Origin: Nitrospiraceae bacterium
Lineage (GTDB): Bacteria; Nitrospirota; Nitrospiria; Nitrospirales; Nitrospiraceae
Assembly (NCBI GenBank): GCA_019637075.1
Contig: JAHBWI010000003.1
Location: forward strand, 596,350-660,349
DNA: 64,000 nucleotides
Direction of reading: 5' to 3'
The number at the start of each line of letters is the position of its first letter. The first letter of the stretch is position 1. The notes below the pieces were generated by a model. That model was not told the DNA's origin. It saw nothing but the letters and a program-made list of their open reading frames with translations, and did not search any database. Below, piece by piece: positions 9,482 to 18,681 of the stretch. Position numbers and translations under genes: made by a program.

Positions 9482-10354
9482 ATGCCGAAGCCTCAGGCCA
9501 ATCGCGCACCCCTGCTGGTATCTCGTGCCCTCGCGACCAGGTTACTCCGTCTCTACGACTATCCGCACCCTCACCACCGCGGCCGAATGATTCGCGGATA
9601 CGATTGCCCCCATGCGCTGCGGACGGCCAGGATGTGTGCGGCCGTCGCTCAGCGATTGGGCCATGGGCCGGAGCGTGTTCGACAATATCAGATTGCTTGT
9701 TTGCTGCACGATCTGGGGCGGGCGGGGTTGGACCGACGGCTTTTCGGGCGCATCTGGTCCTGGGCGCGCTCGCACGGCGTCCCCACGAGGCCGCGTGAGT
9801 GGCGGGCTCGGCATCCGAAGACGCCCTATGGCCGGGAAACCGAAGCATTCCTCCGCCTCCACAAGGCCGCGCTCGAGGCCGAGGGCATTTGCATGGATCG
9901 CTGGGGCTGCGAACAGGTGGAAATGCGGCTCGGATACGCGCGCCGCTTGGCTCGCTGTCTGAAAACGGTCAAACCGTCGCTCAGAGACCTCGGGGTGATC
10001 TGGTCGGGGTGGATGGGCACGGTCATGCTCTATTACTACTACCCGGAAAAGTTGGCTCGATCTCGTCCGTGGGTGAAACAACTCGGAGAAGTGTTGGTCG
10101 CTTGCGAGCAATTCGAAGCCTACAGCAACCAACGGCGAGGGCGCGACTATTATGTGCGGAAGCAGGAAAAGTTATCGGACGCCTTTGCCTATCTGGATGA
10201 GCTCAAGCGCGAAGGCATCCTGAGTGCCGCGGTCGTCGAGGCCCTACGCGGCTTAACGGCTGAAGGCGCCTTCGATGCCGTTCTTGAGGAAGCCCGTGGC
10301 CGCGCCATCACCGGCGGGGAGCGGCGTCTCTTACGGCAAATGACAGGAGGATAA
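9482..10354 (+). CDS. HD-domain protein
   Basis: Predicted 290 residues from ATG 9482. The first half carries an HD-type metal-binding pattern (a His in CPHALRTARM, then LLHDLGRAGLDRRLF), as in phosphohydrolases. The rest is helical and basic, with no known domain. It may be a phosphohydrolase of unknown substrate; the catalytic set cannot be fully confirmed by eye. Four bases separate it from the YjbQ-like gene, so these two and the protease probably form one transcript. Confidence 0.65.
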   Translation: MPKPQANRAPLLVSRALATRLLRLYDYPHPHHRGRMIRGYDCPHALRTARMCAAVAQRLGHGPERVRQYQIACLLHDLGRAGLDRRLFGRIWSWARSHGVPTRPREWRARHPKTPYGRETEAFLRLHKAALEAEGICMDRWGCEQVEMRLGYARRLARCLKTVKPSLRDLGVIWSGWMGTVMLYYYYPEKLARSRPWVKQLGEVLVACEQFEAYSNQRRGRDYYVRKQEKLSDAFAYLDELKREGILSAAVVEALRGLTAEGAFDAVLEEARGRAITGGERRLLRQMTGG

Positions 10355-10358
10355 TGGG

Positions 10359-10781
10359 ATGCCGGTCAAGACGATCCCCTTGCGGGTCTCGATGCAAGGG
10401 GGAACCAGGTTCGAGAACATTACGGCCTCGGTGCACAAGGCCCTGGCGGACAGCGCGCTGCGAGCCGGCATCGTCACGATCTTCATCCGGCATACCACGG
10501 CATCGGTGCTGATCATCGAAGATGAGCCGGGCATTCGCGCCGATACGGCGGAGATCTGGAGTCGGCTCATTCCGGCCGATCCGACGTGGCAACACAACAC
10601 GCGCAATGCCGGGGAAGACAACGGGCATAGTCATCTGCGCGGGCAACTCCAAGGCCAGTCTGTGACGATTCCCTTTGCGGAGGGCGCGATGCTTCTTGGC
10701 ACGTGGCAACAACTCGTGGTCCTGGATTTCGATACGCGAGCACGGACGCGCGAGGTCATCGTGCAGGTGATCGGTGAGTAG
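10359..10781 (+). CDS. YjbQ/UPF0047 family protein
   Basis: 140 residues, the normal length for the family. It has the conserved core HTTASVLIIEDEPG, then HNTRNAGEDNGHSHLRGQLQG and the GTWQQLVVLDFD segment; the His and Asp/Glu residues are those of the family's metal site. E. coli YjbQ shows weak thiamine-phosphate synthase activity, but the physiological role of the family is unsettled. The gene sits between the HD-domain gene and the protease, overlapping the GTG start of the latter. Confidence 0.88.
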   Translation: MPVKTIPLRVSMQGGTRFENITASVHKALADSALRAGIVTIFIRHTTASVLIIEDEPGIRADTAEIWSRLIPADPTWQHNTRNAGEDNGHSHLRGQLQGQSVTIPFAEGAMLLGTWQQLVVLDFDTRARTREVIVQVIGE

Positions 10782-11901
10782 CCAGATGCCTGAGGTTCGC
10801 GCGAAGCGCGTCACCAAGATAGGGTCGCTGGCGGCGGTTGTCTGGCTGACCTTGAGCGCACTGTCTCCGGTGGCCGGGGCCTATGATGCGGCGGACGGCT
10901 CTCTGCGGGCGCAACAGGCTGTGTCGTCGGACCTGAGTCCGGAGGAGCAGGCCACCATTTCGGTGTTCGAGCGAGCCACCCGGTCGGTCGTGTTCATTGC
11001 CAATACGGCTATGCAGCGTGATCCATGGTCGTTTAACCTCTTCGAAGTGCCGCAGGGATCAGGAACCGGGTTCGTCTGGAGCAAGCAAGGCCACATCGTC
11101 ACCAACTTTCACGTCGTCTACGGAGCCGATGCCATCACGGTGACCTTGGCTGATCGCACGGAATACAAGGCCAAGCTCGTCGGTGCGGATCCTGATCATG
11201 ATGTCGCCGTGTTGCAGATCCAGGCCCCTGATTCTTCGCTCCAGCCCATTTCGATCGGCAGTTCCCAGAGCCTGCGGGTCGGCCAGAAAGTCCTCGCGAT
11301 CGGCAATCCCTTCGGTCTGGACCATACGCTGACTACGGGTGTGGTCAGTGCCTTGGGCCGCACGATCAAGTCCATGAGCAACCGCACGATTGAAGGAGTG
11401 ATCCAGACGGACGCCGCCATCAATCCCGGAAATTCCGGTGGACCGTTACTGGATAGCGTCGGCCGGTTGATCGGCGTCAACACGCAGATCGTCAGTCCCA
11501 GCGGGGCCTTCGCTGGTATCGGTTTCGCGGTCCCGGTGGATACCGTGGCGCGCATCGTGCCCGAGTTGATGAAGCACGGCAAATTGATCAGGCCGGGGCT
11601 GGGCGTCTCGCTCGTGCCGGACGCCATGGCTCGCCGGTGGGGCGTGCAGGGGCTCGCGATCGGCAAGGTGGGGCGGGGTAGCGCGGCGGAACGCGTCGGG
11701 CTTCGTGGGGCGCGTGAAACGCTGGGCGGACGCATCGAACTCGGAGACGTGATTGTGGGGGTGGACGGACGATCGGTCGAGACCATCGACGATCTCATGG
11801 ATATTATGGAGCAGCACAAAGTCGGGGATCAGGTCACCGTGGATTTCATGCGCGGCAACCGACGACAACAGGTGGTCGTGACCCTCCAGCCGGTCAACTG
11901 A
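10774..11901 (+). CDS. Periplasmic DegP/HtrA-like serine protease
   Basis: 375 residues from GTG 10774; ATG 10786 is also possible. A signal peptide ends near SPVAGA-YD. The trypsin-like domain shows all three catalytic residues: His in IVTNFHVVYG, Asp in DPDHDVAVLQI and Ser in NPGNSGGPLL. One PDZ domain follows (about residues 270-370; GLGVSL...GDVIVGVDGRSVE). It is expected to degrade or refold misfolded periplasmic proteins. The single PDZ domain makes it more like DegS or HhoA than DegP. It is the last gene before the proteasome operon. Confidence 0.9.
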   Translation: MSSQMPEVRAKRVTKIGSLAAVVWLTLSALSPVAGAYDAADGSLRAQQAVSSDLSPEEQATISVFERATRSVVFIANTAMQRDPWSFNLFEVPQGSGTGFVWSKQGHIVTNFHVVYGADAITVTLADRTEYKAKLVGADPDHDVAVLQIQAPDSSLQPISIGSSQSLRVGQKVLAIGNPFGLDHTLTTGVVSALGRTIKSMSNRTIEGVIQTDAAINPGNSGGPLLDSVGRLIGVNTQIVSPSGAFAGIGFAVPVDTVARIVPELMKHGKLIRPGLGVSLVPDAMARRWGVQGLAIGKVGRGSAAERVGLRGARETLGGRIELGDVIVGVDGRSVETIDDLMDIMEQHKVGDQVTVDFMRGNRRQQVVVTLQPVN

Positions 11902-11938
11902 CCCGGCCGGTTCCTCGCGACGCCGCTGCTCGCCCCTG

Positions 11939-11947
11939 TGTTAGGAT
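11939..11947 (+). promoter_or_regulatory. Extended -10 promoter for the proteasome operon
   Basis: TG-T-TAGGAT (TG at 11939-11940, hexamer 11942-11947) matches the extended -10 pattern seen at three other places in the window. No -35 hexamer is visible. The arc start codon lies 32 bp downstream, with an AGGAGGA ribosome-binding site. Confidence 0.4.
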
Positions 11948-11979
11948 GACTGGAATTCAAAGTACGAGGAGGAATTGTT

Positions 11980-13740
11980 ATGAGTGACCATCGCCAACCC
12001 GGGGATGCCGGACCGGAGCATCACGAACGGTCGGATCAGCCGGCCGGACGCGCCTCCACGTCCGCAGATCCTCTCGACCTGATAGACGAGTGCCTGGCAT
12101 CGTTTCCCGACCAGGATCCGCGCCAGAAATTGCTCTACAAACTGCGCCACCTGATCATGGCCCAGTCGGTCGCACAGGGCCAGCGCGACATGGAGTTCAA
12201 GAAGCTCAATGAGGTGGTCGCCAAGCTGACGGCGCCGGCCAACCGCGTAGGGCTCTTGATCGAAGTGCCGGCTGAAGGCATCGCCAGGATCGTAGTCGGC
12301 GGAGCCGAGTACTATGCGAACATCGATCCGCGGATTGCCGCGGGCGACCTGAAGATCGGTACCCAGATTCTCGTCAACGAGGCCTACACCGTTATCAAGA
12401 CTCTCGGCTACGATCGCAACGGGCCGGTCCTCAAGGTGGCTGAAGCGCTGCCGGATGGGCGGATCAGGTTCGAGCAAGATATGGGGCGCCAGGCCCTCAT
12501 TCTCCAGCGTTCGAGCGATCTCGCCGGAATCGAATTGAAGCAGGGCGACGAGGTGCGGGTCGATCCCACCCACCGCATCGCCATCGAGCGGTTTGAAGGA
12601 CGACAAGCCAAGAACCATCTCTTGGATGAAGTGCCGACGATCACCTGGGAGCAGATCGGTGGCCAACGGCAAGCCATCGATGCGATTCGCAAGGCCATCG
12701 AATACCCCTTGCTCCATGCCGACACCTTCACCCGATACCAGTTCACCCAGCCGAAGGGATTTCTCCTCTATGGACCTCCCGGCTGCGGCAAGACACTGAT
12801 CGGTCAGGCGGCCGCGGCCAGCCTGGCGAAGGTGGTCGGGGAATCGACTGCCATGAACCAGGCTGGGGCGGTTTCGAATCGCCCGCCCGTGATCAGCGGT
12901 GCCTTTCTCCACATTAAAGGACCGGAAATCCTCAATATGTGGCTGGGCGAGTCGGAACGCATCGTCCGTGACCTGTTCGCCAAGGCCAGGGCTCGCCGGA
13001 AAGAAGGCGCCCTGCCGTTCATCTTTATCGATGAGGCCGAGTCGGTGCTGGGCACGCGCCGCTCCATGCGCTCCTTCAATATCAATAACACCCTGGTGCC
13101 GATGTTCTGTGCCGAAATGGACGGGATTGAATCCCTGCAGGATGTGGTCATCATCCTTGCATCCAATCGACCGGATCTGATCGACCCGGCGGTGCTCAGA
13201 CCGGGGCGTATCGATCGAAAGATCAAAGTGGCTCGTCCGGATCGGGCCGCGGCTACCGAAATTCTCGGCGTGTATCTGACGGCTGCGTTACCGCTTGAAC
13301 GGCGTTTACTGGAGGAGCATGCGTCAGACGCCGATGCGGCGCGCAAGGCCGTGATCGAGGAGATCGTCGAGCGGCTTTTTGCCAAGTCGGATCAGAATCG
13401 CGTGCTGTCGATTCGTCTGCGCAATGGCCAGAACAAGGTGTTGTATCGGGGGGACATGGTCAGCGGCGCCATTCTGTCCTCGATCGTTCAACGGGCGAAG
13501 GAGCGGGCGGTCGAACGGGCGATCGAGCAGGGAGCGGAGGCCGCGGACAACGGGCTGAGGCTGGCTGACTTGTTGGACGCCGTCGATCAGGAATACCGGG
13601 AGGGCGAGATGCTCCCGCCCGACGACGCGGCCGAAGAGTGGTTGAAGCTCTTGGATCACCATCCGGAGCAGGTGGTGGGGGTGTCATCATTCCGGCGCGG
13701 TCGACAAACGGAAGAGCGGCTGGTGAACCAAATTATCTGA
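11980..13740 (+). CDS. arc: Proteasome-associated AAA+ unfoldase (ARC/Mpa)
   Basis: 586 residues, the usual size. A helical N-terminal region (about 45-85) is followed by OB-type interdomains (about 90-205) and an AAA+ module with Walker A GPPGCGKT (265-272) and Walker B FIFIDE (347-352). The sensor-2 region and a C-terminal helical extension complete it. It forms a hexamer that recognises the modifier, unfolds tagged proteins and feeds them to PrcAB. The C-terminus reads VNQII, whereas actinobacterial Mpa/ARC end in GQYL with a Tyr that docks in the 20S core; that Tyr is missing. It is the first gene of the proteasome operon, with dop 4 bp downstream. Confidence 0.95.
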   Translation: MSDHRQPGDAGPEHHERSDQPAGRASTSADPLDLIDECLASFPDQDPRQKLLYKLRHLIMAQSVAQGQRDMEFKKLNEVVAKLTAPANRVGLLIEVPAEGIARIVVGGAEYYANIDPRIAAGDLKIGTQILVNEAYTVIKTLGYDRNGPVLKVAEALPDGRIRFEQDMGRQALILQRSSDLAGIELKQGDEVRVDPTHRIAIERFEGRQAKNHLLDEVPTITWEQIGGQRQAIDAIRKAIEYPLLHADTFTRYQFTQPKGFLLYGPPGCGKTLIGQAAAASLAKVVGESTAMNQAGAVSNRPPVISGAFLHIKGPEILNMWLGESERIVRDLFAKARARRKEGALPFIFIDEAESVLGTRRSMRSFNINNTLVPMFCAEMDGIESLQDVVIILASNRPDLIDPAVLRPGRIDRKIKVARPDRAAATEILGVYLTAALPLERRLLEEHASDADAARKAVIEEIVERLFAKSDQNRVLSIRLRNGQNKVLYRGDMVSGAILSSIVQRAKERAVERAIEQGAEAADNGLRLADLLDAVDQEYREGEMLPPDDAAEEWLKLLDHHPEQVVGVSSFRRGRQTEERLVNQII

Positions 13741-13744
13741 ACCC

Positions 13745-15271
13745 ATGCGTCTGTTCGGCATCGAAACGGAATACGGCATCACGCGCGAGGACCTCGATGT
13801 GGTGGATCCCGTCGAGGAATCCATGGCGCTGGTGCGCGCGCACTTGGAGGGGGGATTTCAGCGCCGTTGGGACTATGGCGGTGAGGATCCGCACGAGGAT
13901 GCCAGGGGATTTCGGGTCCAGGGGCTGCAGCAGGACAAGGAAGAGGATGAGTTCGCCAAGGTCGACGCGCATCGGCCCTTTTCGTTTCACGAAATGAAGA
14001 GCGATCTGGTGCTGCCCAACGGCGCGCGGTTCTACAACGACCATACCCATCCCGAATACTCTACGCCGGAGTGCCGTACGCTCAAGGATTTGGTGGCCCA
14101 TGATCGTGCAGGGGAACGCCTCATCCAACGGGCGGCGGACCGGCGCAACCGACAGCTCGGTGGGCCCTGCGTACAGCTCTATAAAAACAACACGGATTTC
14201 CACGGCCATAGTTACGGCTGTCACGATAACTACCTCGTGCCCCGTTCCGTCCCATTCGACGGGCTGGTCGCGGGGCTCTTGCCGTTTCTGGTGAGCCGAC
14301 AGGTGGTGGCGGGAGCGGGAAAGGTCGGTGTGGAGGCGCAGGAGTCTGGATTCAAGCCCGGGGGATTTCAACTGTCCCAGCGGGCTGATTTCATGGAGAC
14401 GGAATTGGGGGTCGATACGATGCACGACCGTCCCATCCTCAATACGCGGGATGAACCCCATGCCGACAGGGTCAAGTACCGCCGCCTCCATCTCATTATC
14501 GGCGACGCCAACATGTGCGAATACGCGACTGCGCTGAAGGTCGGGACGACGCGAGTTGTGCTCGAGATGATCCGTGAAGGCACGGCTCCTGTGATCGAGT
14601 TGGCTCAACCGGTGGCGGCGGTGAAGGACCTGTCGCGGGACCCGGAACTCAAGGCGATGATTCGTCTGACGGACGGGCGGGAACGGTCCGCGCTCGAATT
14701 GCAGGAGGAGTATCTCAATGCCGCGCTTCGCATGAACTGGGACGGCGATGCCGATGCCGCCTGGGTTCTGGAAGAGTGGGCGAAAACGCTGAAAGCCCTG
14801 GCCGATGATCGCCCATCGCTCGTAGGGAAGGTGGATTGGGTGACGAAGCTATGGCTGCTCGAGACGTTCGTGCGGGAGGAGCGGATTGGGTGGGACGATC
14901 CTTGGTTGGCGAGCCTGGACTTGGAATATCACAATGTGAATCCCGAGCGGAGTCTCTTCATGGGCTTGGAGAGTGAGGGAAAGACCTGGCGCATGACGAC
15001 GGAGTCGGACATTACCCAGGCCATGGCGGTGGGCCCTGCAGATACCCGTGGCGGGCTCCGCGGGCTGTGCGTGCGGCGATTCGGCAGCGAGATCAAAGGG
15101 ATGCAGTGGGAAAGAATTCAGTTCACGGGCGGCCTTCGCGCTCGAACGTTGGAGATGGGAGATCTGTTCGATCCTGATGCCGTGCGGGCCTGCGCCGCCG
15201 TGCTGGAGGCGGCCGATTCCGGGCCCGATGCAGTCTCCCGATGGAACGCACGAAAGGATGGGCTGCGATGA
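13745..15271 (+). CDS. dop: Dop-type deamidase/depupylase for UBact
   Basis: 508 residues of the carboxylate-amine ligase-like Pup-ligase family. It opens with FGIETEYGI (ATP/Mg site), then has an insertion at about residues 35-75 where Dop proteins carry the Dop loop, and the YNDHTHPEYSTPEC motif with the nucleophilic Asp. The insertion and motif separate it from PafA at 17179. Dop removes the amide from the C-terminal Gln of the modifier and can strip it from substrates. Its TGA overlaps the ATG of the modifier gene, so the two are probably translationally coupled. Confidence 0.93.
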   Translation: MRLFGIETEYGITREDLDVVDPVEESMALVRAHLEGGFQRRWDYGGEDPHEDARGFRVQGLQQDKEEDEFAKVDAHRPFSFHEMKSDLVLPNGARFYNDHTHPEYSTPECRTLKDLVAHDRAGERLIQRAADRRNRQLGGPCVQLYKNNTDFHGHSYGCHDNYLVPRSVPFDGLVAGLLPFLVSRQVVAGAGKVGVEAQESGFKPGGFQLSQRADFMETELGVDTMHDRPILNTRDEPHADRVKYRRLHLIIGDANMCEYATALKVGTTRVVLEMIREGTAPVIELAQPVAAVKDLSRDPELKAMIRLTDGRERSALELQEEYLNAALRMNWDGDADAAWVLEEWAKTLKALADDRPSLVGKVDWVTKLWLLETFVREERIGWDDPWLASLDLEYHNVNPERSLFMGLESEGKTWRMTTESDITQAMAVGPADTRGGLRGLCVRRFGSEIKGMQWERIQFTGGLRARTLEMGDLFDPDAVRACAAVLEAADSGPDAVSRWNARKDGLR

Positions 15272-15462
15272 GATACAGCATGTTGCCGGAACGCCGGGAA
15301 GGTCCTGTGGACCCTATGCCGAAGTCGCCTTCGCCATCGGAGGAAGGCGGGGGGCCGCGACGGCCGGAGACAGGGTCGCCGGACAAGGACAATTTGCTCA
15401 AGCGTATGCGGAAGGTCGATCCCAAGCAGGCGGAGCGATACCGGCAACGGACGGGACAATAG
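15268..15462 (+). CDS. ubact: UBact, Pup-like protein modifier
   Basis: 64 residues from ATG 15268 (ATG 15280 is also possible). It is small, disordered and rich in Pro, Ser, Lys and Arg, with PERREGPVDPMPKSPSPSEE near the N-terminus and QAERYRQRTGQ at the end. The terminal Gly-Gln corresponds to the Gly-Gly-Gln of Pup, so deamidation by Dop is expected before ligation by PafA. Position between dop and prcB is the same as that of pup in actinobacteria. UBact has been described from Nitrospirota and some other phyla. About 110 bp without a gene follow before prcB. Confidence 0.93.
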   Translation: MRYSMLPERREGPVDPMPKSPSPSEEGGGPRRPETGSPDKDNLLKRMRKVDPKQAERYRQRTGQ

Positions 15463-15575
15463 ACGGAAAACGTGAGACGTCGGACGTGGGACGAGCGACC
15501 TGCGATGCGCAGAGCGAGTCGCTCTTTGATGGCGGCCGTCTCACAGCGCACGTTTGACGATCAACGAGGTAGGAG

Positions 15576-16349
15576 ATGGGGATGCAAGGGGATTTCTTTC
15601 AGCTCTTGAAGGAACAGGGGTATCGGTTTGGGAATCCGGCTACGGTCAACGGGGCCGGCGCGGAATTGACTCAGGCGACGACGATTCTGGCATTGCGCTA
15701 TCGCGACGGGGTATTGGTCGCCGGTGATCGGCGGGCCACAGCCGGTAATATGGTGATGTACGACCGGACAGACAAGGTACTGGAAATCGATCGCTACAGC
15801 GTGATGGCCATTGCGGGGGTGCCGGCCACCGCCTATGAAATGGTCCGGGTGTTGGAGCATTCGTTCAAGTACTATCGGCGTACACAATTGCAGGAACTCA
15901 GCTTCGAGGGCAAATTGCGCGCCGTGTCCAAACTCCTCAAAGAGAACGTGGCGGCGGCGTTGGCGGGTACCGGTGCGGTGGCTCCGATCTTTGCCGGGTA
16001 TGATCACGACCAGGGCGCGGCGAAAATTTATTTCTACGATATTCTGGGGGCCGAGTTCGAAGGGGTCGAGTATGCGGTGTCGGGGTCCGGCTCACCGACC
16101 ATTCGAGGAATTCTGCACTATATGAATACTTGGGAGGCCCCCCTGGCCACGCTGGACGAAGAACAGGCGACCATCCAGGCGCTGCGACTGCTGACGAGCG
16201 CGGCGGAGTTCGACAGCGCGACCGGAGGGGTGAATCGAGAGTCCAATCTTTATCCGGTGATCAAACTGATTACCTCGGCCGGTGTGCGGCCGATAGAGGA
16301 TCAACAACTCAAGGCTCTGTTCGAAACGAAGGTGGCACGCCATGTATGA
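15576..16349 (+). CDS. prcB: 20S proteasome beta subunit
   Basis: 257 residues. A propeptide of about 34 residues precedes the mature N-terminal Thr at TTILAL (Thr35). The catalytic Asp (AGDRRAT) and Lys (DRTDKVLEI) of N-terminal-nucleophile hydrolases are present. ATG 15576 and ATG 15582 are both served by the AGGTAGGAG ribosome-binding region. The subunit forms the inner proteolytic rings of the core. Its end overlaps the prcA start by 8 bp. Confidence 0.95.
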   Translation: MGMQGDFFQLLKEQGYRFGNPATVNGAGAELTQATTILALRYRDGVLVAGDRRATAGNMVMYDRTDKVLEIDRYSVMAIAGVPATAYEMVRVLEHSFKYYRRTQLQELSFEGKLRAVSKLLKENVAAALAGTGAVAPIFAGYDHDQGAAKIYFYDILGAEFEGVEYAVSGSGSPTIRGILHYMNTWEAPLATLDEEQATIQALRLLTSAAEFDSATGGVNRESNLYPVIKLITSAGVRPIEDQQLKALFETKVARHV

Positions 16350-17154
16350 CGAACCCTATCGGTGGGTGGAGGCGGTCGGCAATCGTCGCCAGTACCTGGA
16401 TGAGCAATTCAAGCAAGGCGCTCCGGTGGTGGGAGTAACCTACGATGACGGCCTCGTCCTCGTGACGGTGAGCCGCGGCACGCCGAAGCTGTATGAAATT
16501 TATGATCGGATTGCGCTGGGAGGGATGGGCCATCCAGCCGACTTGGAAAAGCTGCGCTTCTCGCTGCTGGAGATGGCCCACGTCGAGGGCTTCAACCGGT
16601 CGCCGTCGGACGTGACGGGAACCAGGCTGATGAAGTACGGGTTGGCGCCGGTGATCAAGCAGGCCTTCGAGGAGATCTATAAAGCGCCCTTCATTGTGAA
16701 GATTCTCCTGGCGGAACTGGGGCAAAAGCCGGAACGCGATGTATTTCTGACGATCAATTACGACGGGACGTTCGAGGAAACCCGGCGCTGGGCGGCGTTG
16801 GGTGCCACGACCGCGGTGCAGCGGCACATCGGCCGCTATCTCGATGCGCAGACGGGATCAGGCCGGGGAACCCTGGCACAGACGGTTGAAGCGGCCCTGT
16901 GCGCCTGGTCCGTCGGATCGCTTGCCCAGATGGAGACGGCCGATTCCGGCGCCGAGGCGCCCGCGTCGGACGCGACTGCGGCGGACCTGCCCGGCAGGGA
17001 CAGGCTTTTGTCGCACTTACGACGGACGGTGGCGGAAAAGTCGGTGGAATGCGTCGTCCTCGAGCGGAGCGGGCGTGGCTCGTCGCGTTATCGTGCCCTC
17101 GGGGCGGACGAACTGGGGGCGATGTTGCCGGCCGTGCTCAAATCGGAGCCATAG
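16342..17154 (+). CDS. prcA: 20S proteasome alpha subunit
   Basis: 270 residues. It has the N-terminal-nucleophile fold without a catalytic Thr, as expected of an alpha subunit that forms the outer gated rings and docks ARC. The N-terminus (MYDEPYRWVEAVGNRRQYL) matches the gating segment of bacterial PrcA. A low-complexity Ala/Asp-rich insertion lies at about residues 195-215. It overlaps prcB, and pafA follows after 24 bp. Confidence 0.93.
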   Translation: MYDEPYRWVEAVGNRRQYLDEQFKQGAPVVGVTYDDGLVLVTVSRGTPKLYEIYDRIALGGMGHPADLEKLRFSLLEMAHVEGFNRSPSDVTGTRLMKYGLAPVIKQAFEEIYKAPFIVKILLAELGQKPERDVFLTINYDGTFEETRRWAALGATTAVQRHIGRYLDAQTGSGRGTLAQTVEAALCAWSVGSLAQMETADSGAEAPASDATAADLPGRDRLLSHLRRTVAEKSVECVVLERSGRGSSRYRALGADELGAMLPAVLKSEP

Positions 17155-17178
17155 CCGGCATCGAGGTTGTCGTTACCA

Positions 17179-18681
17179 ATGCTGAACCGTATTTTTGGTC
17201 TGGAAACTGAATATGGATTGCTGGTCAATCAGGATCGGCCGGACCACTCGCCTTCGTGGGTGGCCCAGCGGATCCGGGACCATATCTTCCAGAGCCGACG
17301 GCGGGGGATTCTCGACCTTCACCATCGAGGCCATGACGAGCCGCCGGGAAACGGCGGTTTCTTGACCAATGCAGGTCGGGTGTATCTCGACATGGGGCAT
17401 CTCGAATATGCCTCGCCTGAATGCACGACGCTCACGGATTTGGTTGCTGCCGATCGGGCCGGCGACCGAATCATCCAGGGCGCGGTGGCCGAGCTGGGCT
17501 TGGAAGACACCGTCTCCATCATCAAGAACAACATCGACCATGAGACCGATGCGACCTTCGGGTCGCACGAAAACTATCTGGTCTCCAGGCGGTTTCCATT
17601 TTCTCGCCGTGGCCTCACCCCGCTGGTCACCTTTTTGGTGACGCGGCAAATCTTCACGGGCGCCGGACGCATCGGATGTGCCAGCGATCCCAACGAATGG
17701 GTGCAGATCGGCGGCCTCTTGCTTCACCGTCCCGGCCTGCGCGATGCGCGCAATCGCCTGCTGTTGCCGTATCAGATTTCACAGCGGGCCGATTTCATCG
17801 TGAACGATTTTTTCGAGTGGGTGCAGCACAACCGGGCGATCGTCAATACGCGGGATGAACCGCTGGCGGATCCGAACCAGTACCGGCGGATTCACTTGCT
17901 CTGCGGCGATTCCAACATGGCGGAGTACGCCACCGCCCTGAAGATGGGCACGACCGGACTGGTCCTCCAACTGATCGAGGCAGGGCAGGCGCCCGCCGGT
18001 CTTGCCATCAGCGATCCCGTCGATGCGTTACAGGAGATTTCGCGGGACGCCGATCGTACCTGGGAGGTGCGATTGGAAACCGGCCAATCCATCTCGGCCA
18101 TCGATATTCAGGAGCAGTTTTGGATGGCGGCCGACCGCCATTGCCGTGGCCAGGATGAGGAAACGGATTGGGTGTTGGACCAGTGGGCCTCGGTGTTGGC
18201 CGGGCTGCGTGGTGATTACCAGGGACTGGTGGGACGGGTGGATTGGGCCTCGAAACTTTGGCTCCTCGAAACCTATCGGGAGGCCGAGGGGGCCGAGTGG
18301 GATGATCCGGTGCTGAAAAGCTTGGATCTCGAGTACCACAATCTGCATCAGGCCAAGGGCCTCTACTTTGGGTTGGAAGAAGAAGGGCGTGGTCTTCGCC
18401 TCACGACCGATCGCGTGATCACGATGGCCGAGGACAACCCGCCTCGTAACACGCGGGCCTTCGGCCGGGGGGAATTGATTCGCCATCTGTTGGGGGCCGG
18501 CTCCTCGACGGGTTTTGAGTCGTCGGGCGGGGAAGAAGAGGAAATGCCTTGTGACTATGTGATCAACTGGTCGAATTTCCGGCTGCGAGGGGCTGCCCCG
18601 TTCTTCATGCCGGACCCGTTCAAGACGTATGTGCAGGAAGTACGTCGCTACGTGGGCGGGCCCCAACCGGCTAGTGCCTGA
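17179..18681 (+). CDS. pafA: PafA-type ligase for UBact
   Basis: 500 residues from ATG 17179 (a TTG at 17167 is less likely). It starts MLNRIFGLETEYGLL and has YLDMGHLEYASPEC with the catalytic Asp. It lacks the Dop-loop insertion present in the paralogue at 13745. PafA uses ATP to phosphorylate the C-terminal Glu of the modifier and joins it to substrate lysines. It is the last gene of the operon; its end overlaps the convergent gene at 18671 by 11 bp. Confidence 0.94.
   Translation: MLNRIFGLETEYGLLVNQDRPDHSPSWVAQRIRDHIFQSRRRGILDLHHRGHDEPPGNGGFLTNAGRVYLDMGHLEYASPECTTLTDLVAADRAGDRIIQGAVAELGLEDTVSIIKNNIDHETDATFGSHENYLVSRRFPFSRRGLTPLVTFLVTRQIFTGAGRIGCASDPNEWVQIGGLLLHRPGLRDARNRLLLPYQISQRADFIVNDFFEWVQHNRAIVNTRDEPLADPNQYRRIHLLCGDSNMAEYATALKMGTTGLVLQLIEAGQAPAGLAISDPVDALQEISRDADRTWEVRLETGQSISAIDIQEQFWMAADRHCRGQDEETDWVLDQWASVLAGLRGDYQGLVGRVDWASKLWLLETYREAEGAEWDDPVLKSLDLEYHNLHQAKGLYFGLEEEGRGLRLTTDRVITMAEDNPPRNTRAFGRGELIRHLLGAGSSTGFESSGGEEEEMPCDYVINWSNFRLRGAAPFFMPDPFKTYVQEVRRYVGGPQPASA

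Noticed and set aside
13733..14608. Long minus-strand reading frame opposite dop
   Set aside because: dop is unmistakable on the plus strand; the opposite frame is a codon-bias shadow.
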